Below are positions 33,719-43,878 of a DNA stretch of 64,000 bases, piece by piece. The notes below the pieces were generated by a model, which was not told where the DNA came from, made no database searches, and was given only the letters and a program-made list of their open reading frames with translations. Source of the DNA: Arachis hypogaea. Taxonomy: Eukaryota > Streptophyta > Magnoliopsida > Fabales > Fabaceae. Positions within the stretch are counted from its first letter, which is position 1, and every line of letters starts with the position of its first letter. The stretch lies in the NCBI RefSeq assembly GCF_003086295.3, contig NC_092048.1, positions 87,958,626-88,022,625 on the forward strand, written 5' to 3'. The position numbers and the translations under genes were made by a program.

Positions 33719-35030
33719 ATGGCGGATGAAGGCAACTTGTACCGATTCAATGGCGTTGTTCACATTACCGGTGGCATCAATGAAGAAGTAAGTTTATTTT
33801 CTTTTAAGTATTAAAGTTTATAACGTAAAATGTAGTATTTAGAGTGCAGGAATTAGAATACAGAATTTAAAGTTTGTAGCTTAGTATTTGAAATTTAAAA
33901 TTTAAAATTAAGGATTTAAAATTTTAAATGTAGAAGGTTTGTCCTTTAGTATTTGAGATTTAGGATTCAAATTTTAAATATCGAGTTTAAGGTTTGTAGG
34001 TTAAAATTTTAAATATAGTATTTGAAAATTAAAATTTAAAATTTAAAATTTTTAATTTTAAATTTAGAAAGTTTGTAGTTTGGTATTTGAAATTTAAGAC
34101 TTGAATTTTAGATATAGAATTTAAAGTTCGTAGTTTATTATTTAAAATTTAAGATTTAAATCTTAAACTTTAAATTTTAAAATCTAGGACTTATAAATTT
34201 AAAAGTTGGAGATTTTTTACTTGTTTTAAAGTACATTAAGATTTGTTTCAAATTTTTATGTAAAAGTTCATACGTATTATTTCTCTATTTTAATAAAATT
34301 AGTTTTAAAAATAATGCTAAGAGAACTATATCTAAAAATTTTAGTTAAGATTGGATAGATAAGACACTCTACTTATTATATCGGATTATAAATTATGGTT
34401 TAGACTTGTAAATATTAGAATTTAATTTAGGTGTGGTTATTGTTCTCACATCATACAACCAAGTAGGTGTATTTATAGCGTTCGAAGGCAACAGAATATG
34501 CCTTTTTCATGAAAGAATCATACCTTATTTGGAGAGGGCTGGTTTGATCTACTTGGCTAGGCTGAACACGCGTTGGTTCTGGTTGGATGAGCCACTAGTC
34601 AGCGCATTCATTGAGAGGTGGCGTCCTGAGATGCACACCTTTCATATGTCGTTCAGAGAGTGCACCATCATGCTGCAGGATGTGGCAAATCAGTCGGGGT
34701 TTTCCGTCGATGGAAAAGCTGTATCTGGGTGCCTCAAAGACTTTGACCAGTTTATGGAGGATGGCAGACCGGCTTGGGAGTGGTTTCAGGGGTTATTCGG
34801 TGAGTTGCCACCGCTGGATAAAGTCAAGAAGTTCACAGTCCACTTTCCATGGTTCCATGAGAGGTTCAGGATGCTACCAGTGGATTCGAGTGAGGATACT
34901 GTACGCATATACGCATGTTTTCCACTTAGTTGTTTGGGGACAAGAGTGAAAATCCGATACATATTCGGGGGTAACCATTTGTGGCGAGGCTTGATGAGAT
35001 GGGCACTTACAGCTCATGTATTCACACTTC
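33719..35030 (+). pseudogene. PMD / MAIN-like gene, 3'-truncated (MULE1)
   Basis: Plant mobile domain proteins include Arabidopsis MAIN and MAIL1, nuclear proteins acting in genome stability and transposon silencing; related copies are common in transposons. Exon 1 (33719-33787, MADEGNLYRF) ends at a GTAAGT donor after 69 bases, exactly as in the MULE2 copy. A 0.67-kb AT-rich intron follows. Exon 2 starts at about 34459, where the expected acceptor AG reads AA. The PMD core is readable (IIPYLERAG, WFWLDEPLVSAFIERWRPE). Frameshifts begin near 34915 and homology to MULE2 stops near 35020, at the junction with MURA. Confidence 0.85.
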
Positions 35031-35039
35031 CGAAAAACT

Positions 35040-35336
35040 TCACTGACAAGGAAACAAAACATGCATATCTTCGTCCGACCCTGTCACAAATGTTTCATAC
35101 TTCACACCAGTTGACACAACCGCAATAGGAATTTTATAAAACAACTTCTTCACCCATTTTGTCCCACACACCCCTACCTTTTGAAATATACTCGTTTTTA
35201 GCTCTGACAATGTATTTGATGACCGAACAAAAATACTCACTGGTTCTCTATCAGTAAACTTAACACCATGTCCTTTACTTTTTTGAATTTTCCCAGAATA
35301 ATACAGTAGAACTAAAAAACTCTCTTCAATATTCAT
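35040..35336 (-). pseudogene. MURA transposase N-terminal fragment
   Basis: The ATG at 35336 opens a 98-codon frame reading toward the PMD remnant (MNIEESFLVLLYY, KFTDREPVSIFV, KLFYKIPIAV, GSDEDMHVLF). This pattern is typical of the N-terminus of legume MuDR-type transposases. The zinc finger and DDE domain are missing. It starts just inside the right inverted repeat, as expected for promoter activity in the TIR. Identification is from recognised pattern rather than a catalytic motif. Confidence 0.65.
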
Positions 35337-35447
35337 TTGTGAATTTGTGAAAATGATAATCTACTACTATACCATTGCCTCCTGCTTGGTATTTATAGGC
35401 ATTTTTTATATGAAGAAACTGTTATAGGCCCACACAGTTTCAGGGCT

Positions 35448-35694
35448 AGCCATTTGTGAAGAAATCGCTATAGGGGTACCGCGGTTTCTTCATTATTACA
35501 TTCCTTCAGAAATCGCTATATGGTGTAGCGGTTTCTCTTGACACGCGTTCGAATGTAATGTTAATGTGAATTCCTGAAACCACCATACCTTCTCGCAGTT
35601 TCTATAGTAATGTAAAAATATTTGCGTTTGCAATGTTCAAAAATTGTATTATGATAATTATGATTTTCAAACGACTTAAATGAGTAACTTGCCC
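35448..35694 (-). repeat. MULE1 right terminal inverted repeat
   Basis: Reverse complement partner of 33208-33479; the outer tip is GGGCAAGTTACTC on the minus strand. Confidence 0.85.
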
Positions 35695-35949
35695 TTATTA
35701 CATTTATGAGATATGTATTTATTGTTCAACTAATTGCCTTATTGTCAACCCCGGAGATGAATTTGTGGTGAACAATCACTTTATTATTTAATTAATTCTT
35801 TATTATTTGAACTGGCAAAGAATTTTGACAAAAAAAATTTTCACCGTAATAATTGATAAAGCAATTTCAATAATCTAAACAAAGAAATTAATTTAGATAA
35901 TTCCACTTATGAAACAATAAACATGTCATTATATAAGGCTAAATTTTTT

Positions 35950-37173
35950 TTGTATGTTCTTTATGTCTTTTGCAACCATTCATTCTCAAAAAACCCGTAC
36001 TCAAATATCAAGTTATGCTATCTTCTCTCAAACTCTTTAGAAAAAATTTTTCATACATTAGGTGCTTTAATCCATCTAAGAATTTCAAATTCTTTATAGC
36101 TTCACAGGCATTGCGATATAGATGTCATACACAAAGACGATGTGCAGCATTTGGAAGAACTTCTTTTATTGCCTCCCTCATTGCAAGATCTCCATCTGTT
36201 ACCATGGCTATAGGTTGTTTATTACTCATTATCTCCATGAACATCTTCAACACCAAAACATAGGTTTCACGCTTCTCATCGGATAATAAACCACAACAAA
36301 AAATGCATCTTTGTCCATGATGATTTGTGCATGAGAAGATAACCAATGGCCTATTATACTTGTTTTTTTGGTATGTTCTGTCGAAAGCCAACACATCACT
36401 AAAACATTAGTAATCAATGATGCTAGATCCGTCGGCCCACACTAAATTATTAAGCTTACCATCTTTTAAAATAAACTTCCCTTGCAATAGTGGGTCCTCA
36501 TCTGCGTTAGAAATTAGGTAATTTAATGCTGCATGTGCATCACCATCTTTTATCTTTGCACGCCTCGATCTGTCAAAATGATTATATATACCTTTTTTTA
36601 TGAATCCTGTCATGTTTGGACCTCTTTTTTGCGCCACCATGAACCCCATTATATGACATGTTCTAACACCATAAAAGTACAAACTATCAGCCTTTGCTTT
36701 ATCAGTGTCGGTCATTGTTCGATATGCCAGAACAAACTGGATATACTTAGGTGGGATGAGGTCATGGTTGTGAGTCTCTTTAAATTTGGTGATTCGCCAC
36801 TTTTGTAAAATCAAGTCATAATGAAATCTAATCTTTGCTTGACACATTACACGTGTGATTGGCTTATGATCCTTTTTTCTATTCTCCATCTCCAAGTACT
36901 TTTTTCTTCGTGTACCCTCTCTGTTACAAACCATCTGTCGCATATTAATGTTTCCATTGACATCTTGTCCTTTTTTGTCAAGCCTCGCAACAAAACCATA
37001 CACTCTAGCATAATTTCTATGGAAATCACAACATTGATCAACGGTGTTAAACTCAATATCCCACATGTCATCATAGCTTTATTCGTTTAACTTCTTCTCA
37101 ACTTCTTGAATTTTGTAGCTACAATTTGACACCTTTATAGATTCACTAACTTTACTCTCATTGTTGATAATAT
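35950..37173 (-). pseudogene. FAR1/FHY3-like transposase-derived gene, main part
   Basis: FAR1/FHY3-related proteins are DNA-binding factors domesticated from MULE transposases. The frame from about 37173 leftward holds a FAR1-type zinc-binding domain (VCNREG, VMCQAKI, WRITKFKETHNHDL) at about 36980-36740. After an in-frame TAA near 36404 comes the MULE transposase core (DVLAFDRTY, MVTDGDLAMREAI). A TGA replaces an expected Trp near 36133 and further frameshifts follow; homology fades near 35950. The C-terminal SWIM finger is absent. The 5' end lies on the other side of E4 (56873-56960). It could be a decayed transposon gene rather than a former host gene. Confidence 0.82.
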
Positions 37174-37178
37174 CTTCT

Positions 37179-38719
37179 GATAAAACCTAATTTTATAGTT
37201 TATCTTGTACTTAATTTAGGGGATTTTATCAACTTTTCTCACATTTATTCAATGAAATAGCATGGTTTTGTAATTCTCCCTAAATTTGTGCTTAAGTGTG
37301 AAAACATGCTTTTTAGGCCTTCAAATAGCTAAATTTAATTCACTTTAATTCCATCCGATGCCATGATATGTTTGTTAAGTGATTTGAGGTTTAGAAGGCA
37401 AATATTGGATTAAGGGAATGAAGAAAAAGCATGTAAAAAATGGAGAACTCATAAAGAAATGAAGGAATTGCAAAGCTGTCAATCATGACTTCTTAGTACT
37501 TAATCGATCATAACTTGAGCTACAGAGGTCTAAATGAGACGGTTTCAGTTGCGTTGAAAAGTTAACATCCGGGGCTTCAAAATGATATAAAATTTTCAGA
37601 GTTACCTTGTGTTTGGTGACGCGTACGTGTCGTTCTACATGCACACATCGCAGGATCAGCGTGACTCACTTAAGGCAACTCGTGGCCAGCAATTTCTGAA
37701 GCATTTTGGGTCAAATCCAACTCATTTCTGATGCTATTGAACCCAAGGATGAAAGGGGGATAAACTAAGTAGTCATAGTTGAGTTTCTATCATGTTTTAG
37801 ATGTATAATTCTAGAGAGATAAGTTCTCTCTTCTCTCTAGAAATTAGGTTAGGTTTAGATTAGGATTTTCTTAGATCTAGATTTTAATTCTTGTTTTCAT
37901 CTACTTTTCCTTTCAATTTCTTGTTGCTACATCTCTACTCTTATAGTTCCTTTTGTTAATTTCTTATTCTAGTCATTTTTATGTTCATGCACTTTTGTTT
38001 CCTTTAATTTCTATTTAATGCAATTTATGTTTCATGTTTCTTCTTGTTTAATTGATTTGTTGTTATTTCCTTGCTTGAGTAGTTGTAGATTTACATTTCT
38101 TGCGATTTTATCTCGCTTTCCTTTTATGCCTTCCAAGTATTTGATAAAATACTTGGTTGGGTTTTAGTGTAGATTTTTCTCCTCTTGGCTTTGGTTGAGT
38201 AATTGGAGACTCTTGAGTTATCAAACTCTTTTGTTGATTGATAATTGGAAGTTGCTAGTTGACTTGGATTTCACTAAAGCTAGTCTTTCACTATGATTTG
38301 ACTAGGACTTGTGGACTCAAGTTGATTATATTCACTTGACTTTCCTTCATAATTAGAGGTTAACTAAGTGGAGCAATGGACAATTCTTTTCACAATAGAT
38401 GATGATAATGAGGATAGGACTTCTAATTCTCACTCCTTGCCAAGAGCTTTCTTAGTTATTAGCTTAGTTCTCTTGTTATTTTCAATTCTTGTCTCTTACT
38501 ACAAAAAATCCCAAAACATTCCTTCATAGCCAATAATAAAGCACTTCATTGTAATTCCTAGGGAGAATGATCCGGGATTAATACTCTCAGTTATTTTTAT
38601 TGGGGTTTGTACTTGTGACAAACAAATTTTTTATGTGAGGATTGTTTGTTGGTTTAGAAACTATACTTGCAACGAGAATTTATTTGTGAAATTCTATACC
38701 ATCAAATTTTCTCTCATCA
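37179..38719 (+). repeat. E4 5' LTR
   Basis: The start TGATAAAACC is matched by the 3' copy for 1,080 bases. The end is predicted at ...CTCATCA (38719), three bases before the primer site. The last 460 bases have no partner in the 3' LTR. Confidence 0.75.
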
Positions 38720-38722
38720 AAA

Positions 38723-38740
38723 TGGCGCCGTTGCCGGGAA
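38723..38740 (+). other. E4 primer-binding site (tRNA-Asp type)
   Basis: TGGCGCCGTTGCCGGGAA differs from the E1-E3 site at one position (penultimate G to A). Confidence 0.82.
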
Positions 38741-38891
38741 ATTGCATAGTGTTATGTTATTGGCTATTGTAAATATGTTCATATTGTGAGTATCTTGCTT
38801 TTTGGCTTTTTCTTGTTATTGCTAGTATCTAGGAGTTATTTCTTTCTTTATTTATTTTTGATATACTTTATCTTGATTTCCTCCTTTCTGT

Positions 38892-40454
38892 ATGAATTCT
38901 CATTCTTGTTGTTTTGGATATGGTTATGACTATGTTGTAGGTAATGGAAACTTGAATGATGGCTCATATTATAGGAGAGATGAATTCTTGAGAAGGGAGC
39001 CATATCCATATGAGCACTCACCATGGCAACCTCCTCAACTAAGCTACTATGATTACAACCCCTCCTATAATGCATATCATTCCAATGAATATGATGGTTC
39101 TTATCATGATTATGCCACTCAACCACCATCATTCCATGCACCATACTCTCAATATAGTCCTCAAACACTATCATTCCAACCACCATACTCCCAATCCACA
39201 TCCTATTTCCATCAATCACCTCCACACAATCCTAATCCATATCCTCTATATGCACAAACTTATAACCATTATGAACAAGCACCCATGAAACCACCACCAC
39301 TTCAACATTATTACCCTCACAATCCTTCTTTTTCCTCCAACCAAGCCTCTATGGATGATACACTTGGTATCATTTCTCAAGAGCAAGAAGAGTTCCAAAC
39401 CGTACTCACCGGTTTCACCTCCGCCCTCCAAGAGCTTATATCACGTATACCTCTATCTTCTACCAACAACCAAAATACCTTCCAACCTCCAAGCTTTGAT
39501 GAACCTCCTTTTCAACTACATAATGATCTCTCCATCCCACCACCACCCTCTATGAAATAACATCCATATCCATCAATCTAAGAACAACATGATGCCAATT
39601 ATGCGATTGACATGGACCAAGAGAGAAAGGATCGTCTTAGGGACTTAATGAATCGAATTTACGCATCTATACTTCAAGAGAAGCAAAAGGAGGCCCAAGA
39701 AGTGGAGGTAGTAGAGACTCTTGAAGATGAAGGAATAGTTGAAGAAGATTTAGGGGAGGTTGAACAAGAGAGGAGCTCCATCATTGAAGACAACTCTACA
39801 CCAAGTGATAACGGTGATCTTGTTGAAACTTCTTCCATGAGGTGTGAAACCGATGTTAAGGAAGAATGTGCACAACCTCCAAGACATATTTTGATTAATG
39901 AGAAAGAGTTGGAAGAAGTTAGCACACAAGAGGAAATTGAAGAAAGTTGTCAAAAGATGAAAGTCATTAAGGAGGAACCAAAGGAAGTGGAGCCTACAAT
40001 GACAAAACTATTGGATATCTTCCTTACTAAGTCACCATCCAAATTACAAGTTGAATGGGTAATCATCTCATCTTTCAATTTTCTTGGCCATATCAATATG
40101 CATTATTAGAAATGGATGGTCAACTTAAAGCTATGTGTGAGTTAAAAAGTAGAAAAGAGTTGGGTGTTGGTTGGAAACAAGAATCAAGGTGCATAGTAGA
40201 TGGAAACTCAAATTTTAGGATTCATGGTTGGAGTGATGATGAGTCGGAGTCACAAGCAGAATTCAATAAGTTTGTCACCCGAATGGAAGCATGAAGATCA
40301 AGAAGAAAGAGGGTTGACAAACAAAGTATGGGACCCTAGAATATACATAGATAATCATCAACTTTGGGGCCTTGGTACTCGCTTGAGATCTCTTGGTAGC
40401 TTGGCGTGCTTAGTTTGGGATCCCGGAGGACATTGGAAATGCAAGAATTGGTGA
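38892..40454 (+). pseudogene. E4 Tyr/Pro-rich protein of a non-autonomous element, broken
   Basis: The ATG at 38892 starts a 222-codon frame rich in Tyr, Pro, His and Ser (repeats such as QPPYSQS). After a stop at 39560 a Glu-rich frame runs 39612-40109 (EEVSTQEEIEES). Overlapping frames to 40454 contain ESQAEFNKFV and LACLVWDPGGHW, so one longer ancestral frame with at least two frameshifts is likely. I know this type only from legume non-autonomous retroelements and cannot assign a function. It stands where gag would be, but no gag core is recognisable. Confidence 0.6.
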
Positions 40455-40537
40455 GAATTCAAGGAAGGATTTAAGCATAAGCCACCATAGCAAAGTCCCT
40501 ACCAAATGTCCAACTTAAGAACTTTAAATAAAAGTGC

Positions 40538-40558
40538 TAGGTGGGAAACACCCTACCA
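40538..40558 (+). other. E4 hairpin resembling the post-pol hairpin of E1-E3
   Basis: AGTGCTAGGTGGGAAACACCC then TACC folds as GGTGGG with CCC(T)ACC, one bulge, loop AAACA. It sits after the coding region, at the same relative place as GGG-AGGCAA-CCC in E1-E3. Confidence 0.45.
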
Positions 40559-40873
40559 TGGTAAACTCTTTCCATTCTCTGTATATATAATCAATGAATG
40601 AATTGGGTTACCATTGTTAGGTAGTTTTCTTATTTTCATACTTTAGCATATTTTGCTTTGATTACTAGGTTACTTGTTAGATTCATGTTTTGATTAGAAT
40701 AGTTATTTTTGAATTGCATTTTGCTTGAAGTGCAAGTTTTGTTTGTTTTGTCTTTGAAAACTTTTCAAAAGAACTAAAAGATTTTTGTTAAATTTGAATT
40801 TTAGTTGATTTAGAATATTTATAGGTTAGGAGAGTGTTAAATTCTATTTTTATACTTCTAAAAAAAAAAGTCA

Positions 40874-41126
40874 CCCCACGTGTAAGCATGGGCGACGCCT
40901 ACGCATTGATGGCACTTCCGCAACTCCTGGTACAAAAACCAGAGAGTTGTGCCTACTTTGTGCTGGTGTGCCTATAGCATAATCTGAACCCATGCATACG
41001 CGTGGGCGACGCTTATGCGTCACTTGCACTTTTTGTATTCCACGTGTACGCATGGGCGACGCTTACGCATCGCTTGTCCCTGCTGCCTTCCACGCTTACG
41101 CGTGGGCGACGCTTACGCGTCGCTTC
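40874..41126 (+). repeat. GGGCGACGCTTACGCGTCGC palindromic repeats in E4
   Basis: Four copies of the ACGCGTGGGCGACGCTTACG type occur in 250 bases. The best forms GCGACGC-TTAC-GCGTCGC, a perfect 7-bp inverted repeat. CpG is dense here but scarce around it. A related word occurs in both LTRs (37617 and 56227). Confidence 0.8.
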
Positions 41127-41582
41127 GCACCCTATTTCTTCTCCTTTCTCCTTTATTCTTCTTTCTTCTTTCCTTCTTCTTTCTTTCTACCTTTCTTCTT
41201 CTCTCTTCTTCCTTTCTTACTTTCTTGTTTTCCCTCTCTTTAAAAAAAATAAAAATTAAAAAAATTAAAATTAAAAATAAAAATAAAAATAAAAGTAAAA
41301 ATACAATTAAAATTTTTTTCTCATCTTTTCTTTTCTTTTATTGGATTAGCATACTTTTATTCATTGCATTTTAATTTTGTTTTTATAGCTTGTTCTTATT
41401 TTCTTTTTTAAGTTCTTATTTTAATAATGGTGTTGAATTCTCTTACTCAATTGTTGAGAATTTCTTGCATTATTTTGGTGCTTCGTGACTTGTTTATCAT
41501 TAATGGTCATATTTGTTTCACACACAAGATTAGTGCTTTAGTCCTTCCTAATTCATTATTCCATGTTTTTGTACCTCATTGA
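41127..41582 (+). other. E4 pyrimidine-rich then A-rich non-coding DNA
   Basis: TTCTTC/CTTTC runs (41137-41240) are followed by AAAATTAAAAATAAAAAT iterations (41247-41305). Open frames here are low-complexity. Nothing coding is supported. Confidence 0.65.
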
Positions 41583-41587
41583 GTTAG

Positions 41588-43115
41588 TGATGAGCGGATA
41601 TTTTATACGCTTTTTGGGGTTAATTTCATATAGTTTTTAGTTAGTTTTAGTTTATTTTTAGTAGTTTCTAGGCAAAATTCATATTTCTAGACTTTACTAT
41701 GAGTTTGTGTATTTTTCTATGATTTCAGGTACTTTCTGGCTGAAATTGAGGGAGCTGAGCAAAAATCTGATTCAGGCTGAAAAAGAACTGCTGATGCTGT
41801 TGGATTCTGACCTCCCTGCACTCAAAATAGATTTTCTGGAGCTACAGAACTCCAAATGGCGCGCTTCCAATTTCTTTGGAAACTAGACATCCAGGGCTTT
41901 CCAACAATATATAATATTCCATACTTTGCTCAAGGATAGACGACGTAAACTGGCGTTCAACACCAGTTCCATGCTGCTATCTGGCGTCCAGCGCCAGAAA
42001 CAAGTTACAAAGTGGAGTTCAACGCCAGAAACAGGTTACAACCTGGCGTTGAATGCCCAAAACAGCCCAGGCACGTGAGAAGCTTTAGTCTTGGCCCCAG
42101 CACACACCAAGTGGGTCCCAGAAGTGAATTTTTGCACTATCTATCATAGTTTACTCATTTTCTGTAAACCTAGGTTACTAGTTTAGTATTTAAACAACTT
42201 TTAGAGATTTATTTTGGATCTCATGACATTTTAGTTCTAAACTTTGTACCTTTTGACGCATGAGTTTTTAAACTCCATTGTTGGGGGTGAGGAGCTCTGC
42301 TGTGCCTCGATGAGTTAATGCCAGTATTTCTGTTTTCTATTCAATCATGTTTGTTCCTATCTAAGATATTCATTTGCGCATTATTATGATGAATGTGATG
42401 ATCCGTGACACTCATCACCATTCTCAACCTATGAACGTGTGCCTGACAACCACCTCCGTTCTACATTAGATTGAATGAGTATCTCTTAGATTCCTTAATC
42501 GGAATCTCCGTGGTATAAGCTAGAATCCATTGGCAGCATCCTTGAGAATCCGGAAAGTCTAAACCTTGTCTGTGGTATTCCTAGTAGGATTCTGGGATTG
42601 GATGACTGTGACGAGCTTTAAACTCGCGAGTGCTGGGCGTAGTGACAGACGCAAAAGGATAGTAAATCCTATTCCGGTATGATCGAGAACCTACAGATGA
42701 TTAGCCGTGCGGTGACAGCGCACCTGGACCATTTTCACTGAAAGGAAGGATGGTAGCCATTGCCAACGGTGATCCTCCAACACACAGCTTGCCATAGAAG
42801 GGACGTGCGTGCGTGAAGAAGAAGATAGAGAGAAAGCAGAGATTCAAAAGGCAAAGCATCTCCAAAACTCCAACATATTCTCATTTACTACATAACAAGT
42901 AACCTTTAATTCATGCTCTCTTGTTCATTTGCAAGTCAATTGATAGCCACTAATTAATATCCTGACTAAGAGTTGCAAGATAACCATACCTTGCTTCAAG
43001 CCAACAATCTCCGTGGGATCGACCCTTACTCACGTAAGGTATTACTTGGACGACCCAGTGCACTTGCTGGTCAGTTGTGCGGAATTACATAGTGTGAAGT
43101 AATTTTCGTGCACCA
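41588..43115 (+). repeat. E3 5' LTR
   Basis: TGATGAGCGGAT to GTGCACCA; the palindrome cluster is at 41950-42055. It lacks the 12 bases present near 52291 in the 3' LTR. Confidence 0.92.
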
Positions 43116-43121
43116 AGTTTT

Positions 43122-43139
43122 TGGCGCCGTTGCCGGGGA
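43122..43139 (+). other. E3 primer-binding site (tRNA-Asp type)
   Basis: TGGCGCCGTTGCCGGGGA, 6 bases after the LTR. Confidence 0.88.
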
Positions 43140-43878
43140 TTGTTTGAGTTTGGACAACTGACGGTTTATTTTGTTGCTTAGATTAGGAAAAATTTTTCTT
43201 TTTGGTTTAGAGTCTTTTATTATTTATACATTGTTAAAATACTTTAAATTTATAGCTCAATTAGTTAGAGCGTGGTGCCTATGTTCTTGGTAATTGGCTA
43301 TCCTATTTTTTAAAATCTTTTTAAAAAATAATCTTTCTTTGAATAAATTCTGTGCCAAACTCTAAGTTTGGTGTTTTCTTGTTGATTTTTCTTTGTTTTT
43401 CGAAAATTTTAAGTTTGGTGTTCTTTCTTCATGTTCTTGTGTTCTTGTGAGTCTTCAAAGTGTTCTTGAGTTTTCCTTGTGTCTTGATCTTAAAATTTTT
43501 TAGTTTGGTGTTCCTTGGTGTTTTCCCTCCAAAATTTTCAAAAACTAGGAGCATTAGATCTAAAAATTTTAAATCTTGTGCTATTTTATTGTTTTTCTCT
43601 TTCCTCACTAAATTCAAAAATATCTTTTCTCTCTTTTTTTAAAACAAATTTTCGAAAATTATTTTTAAAAATTCAGATTTTTTTTCAAAATTTAAAATCT
43701 TTTCCAAATCATATCTTTTTCAAAACTTCCTAACCACTTTCTCTCTCCTCAATTTTTTCGAAAATCTTCACCTATTTTTATTTATTTTATTTTAATTTAT
43801 TTATTTTCTAAATAATTAAATAAATAAATAAATAAATAAATAAAAATAAATATTTTTTTTCATCTCCATTTCTCCATC
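43140..43878 (+). other. E3 untranslated leader
   Basis: AT-rich leader with AAGTTTGGTGT at 43364 and 43411 and a TAGTTTGGTGT variant at 43501. A (TAAA)n run precedes the gag ATG. No gene is supported. Confidence 0.7.

Larger units (their letters stand above)
33208..35694. mobile_element. MULE1: Mutator-like element with PMD and MURA remnants
   Basis: Terminal inverted repeats of about 270 and 250 bases (33208-33479 and 35448-35694) begin GGATAAATTACTCATTTAA and, on the other strand, GGGCAAGTTACTCATTTAA. Flanks are TTATTACAA (33199-33207) and TTATTACAT (35695-35703), 8 of 9 matching, the 9-bp duplication typical of Mutator. Inside, a PMD-like gene reads inward from the left and a MURA transposase start reads inward from the right. 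Their distal parts are deleted where they meet near 35030. It cannot move without outside transposase. Confidence 0.88.

Noticed and set aside
34874..35128. PMD frame continuing to 35128 as real coding sequence
   Set aside because: Past about 35020 the bases are the reverse of the MURA fragment; the open frame there is chance.
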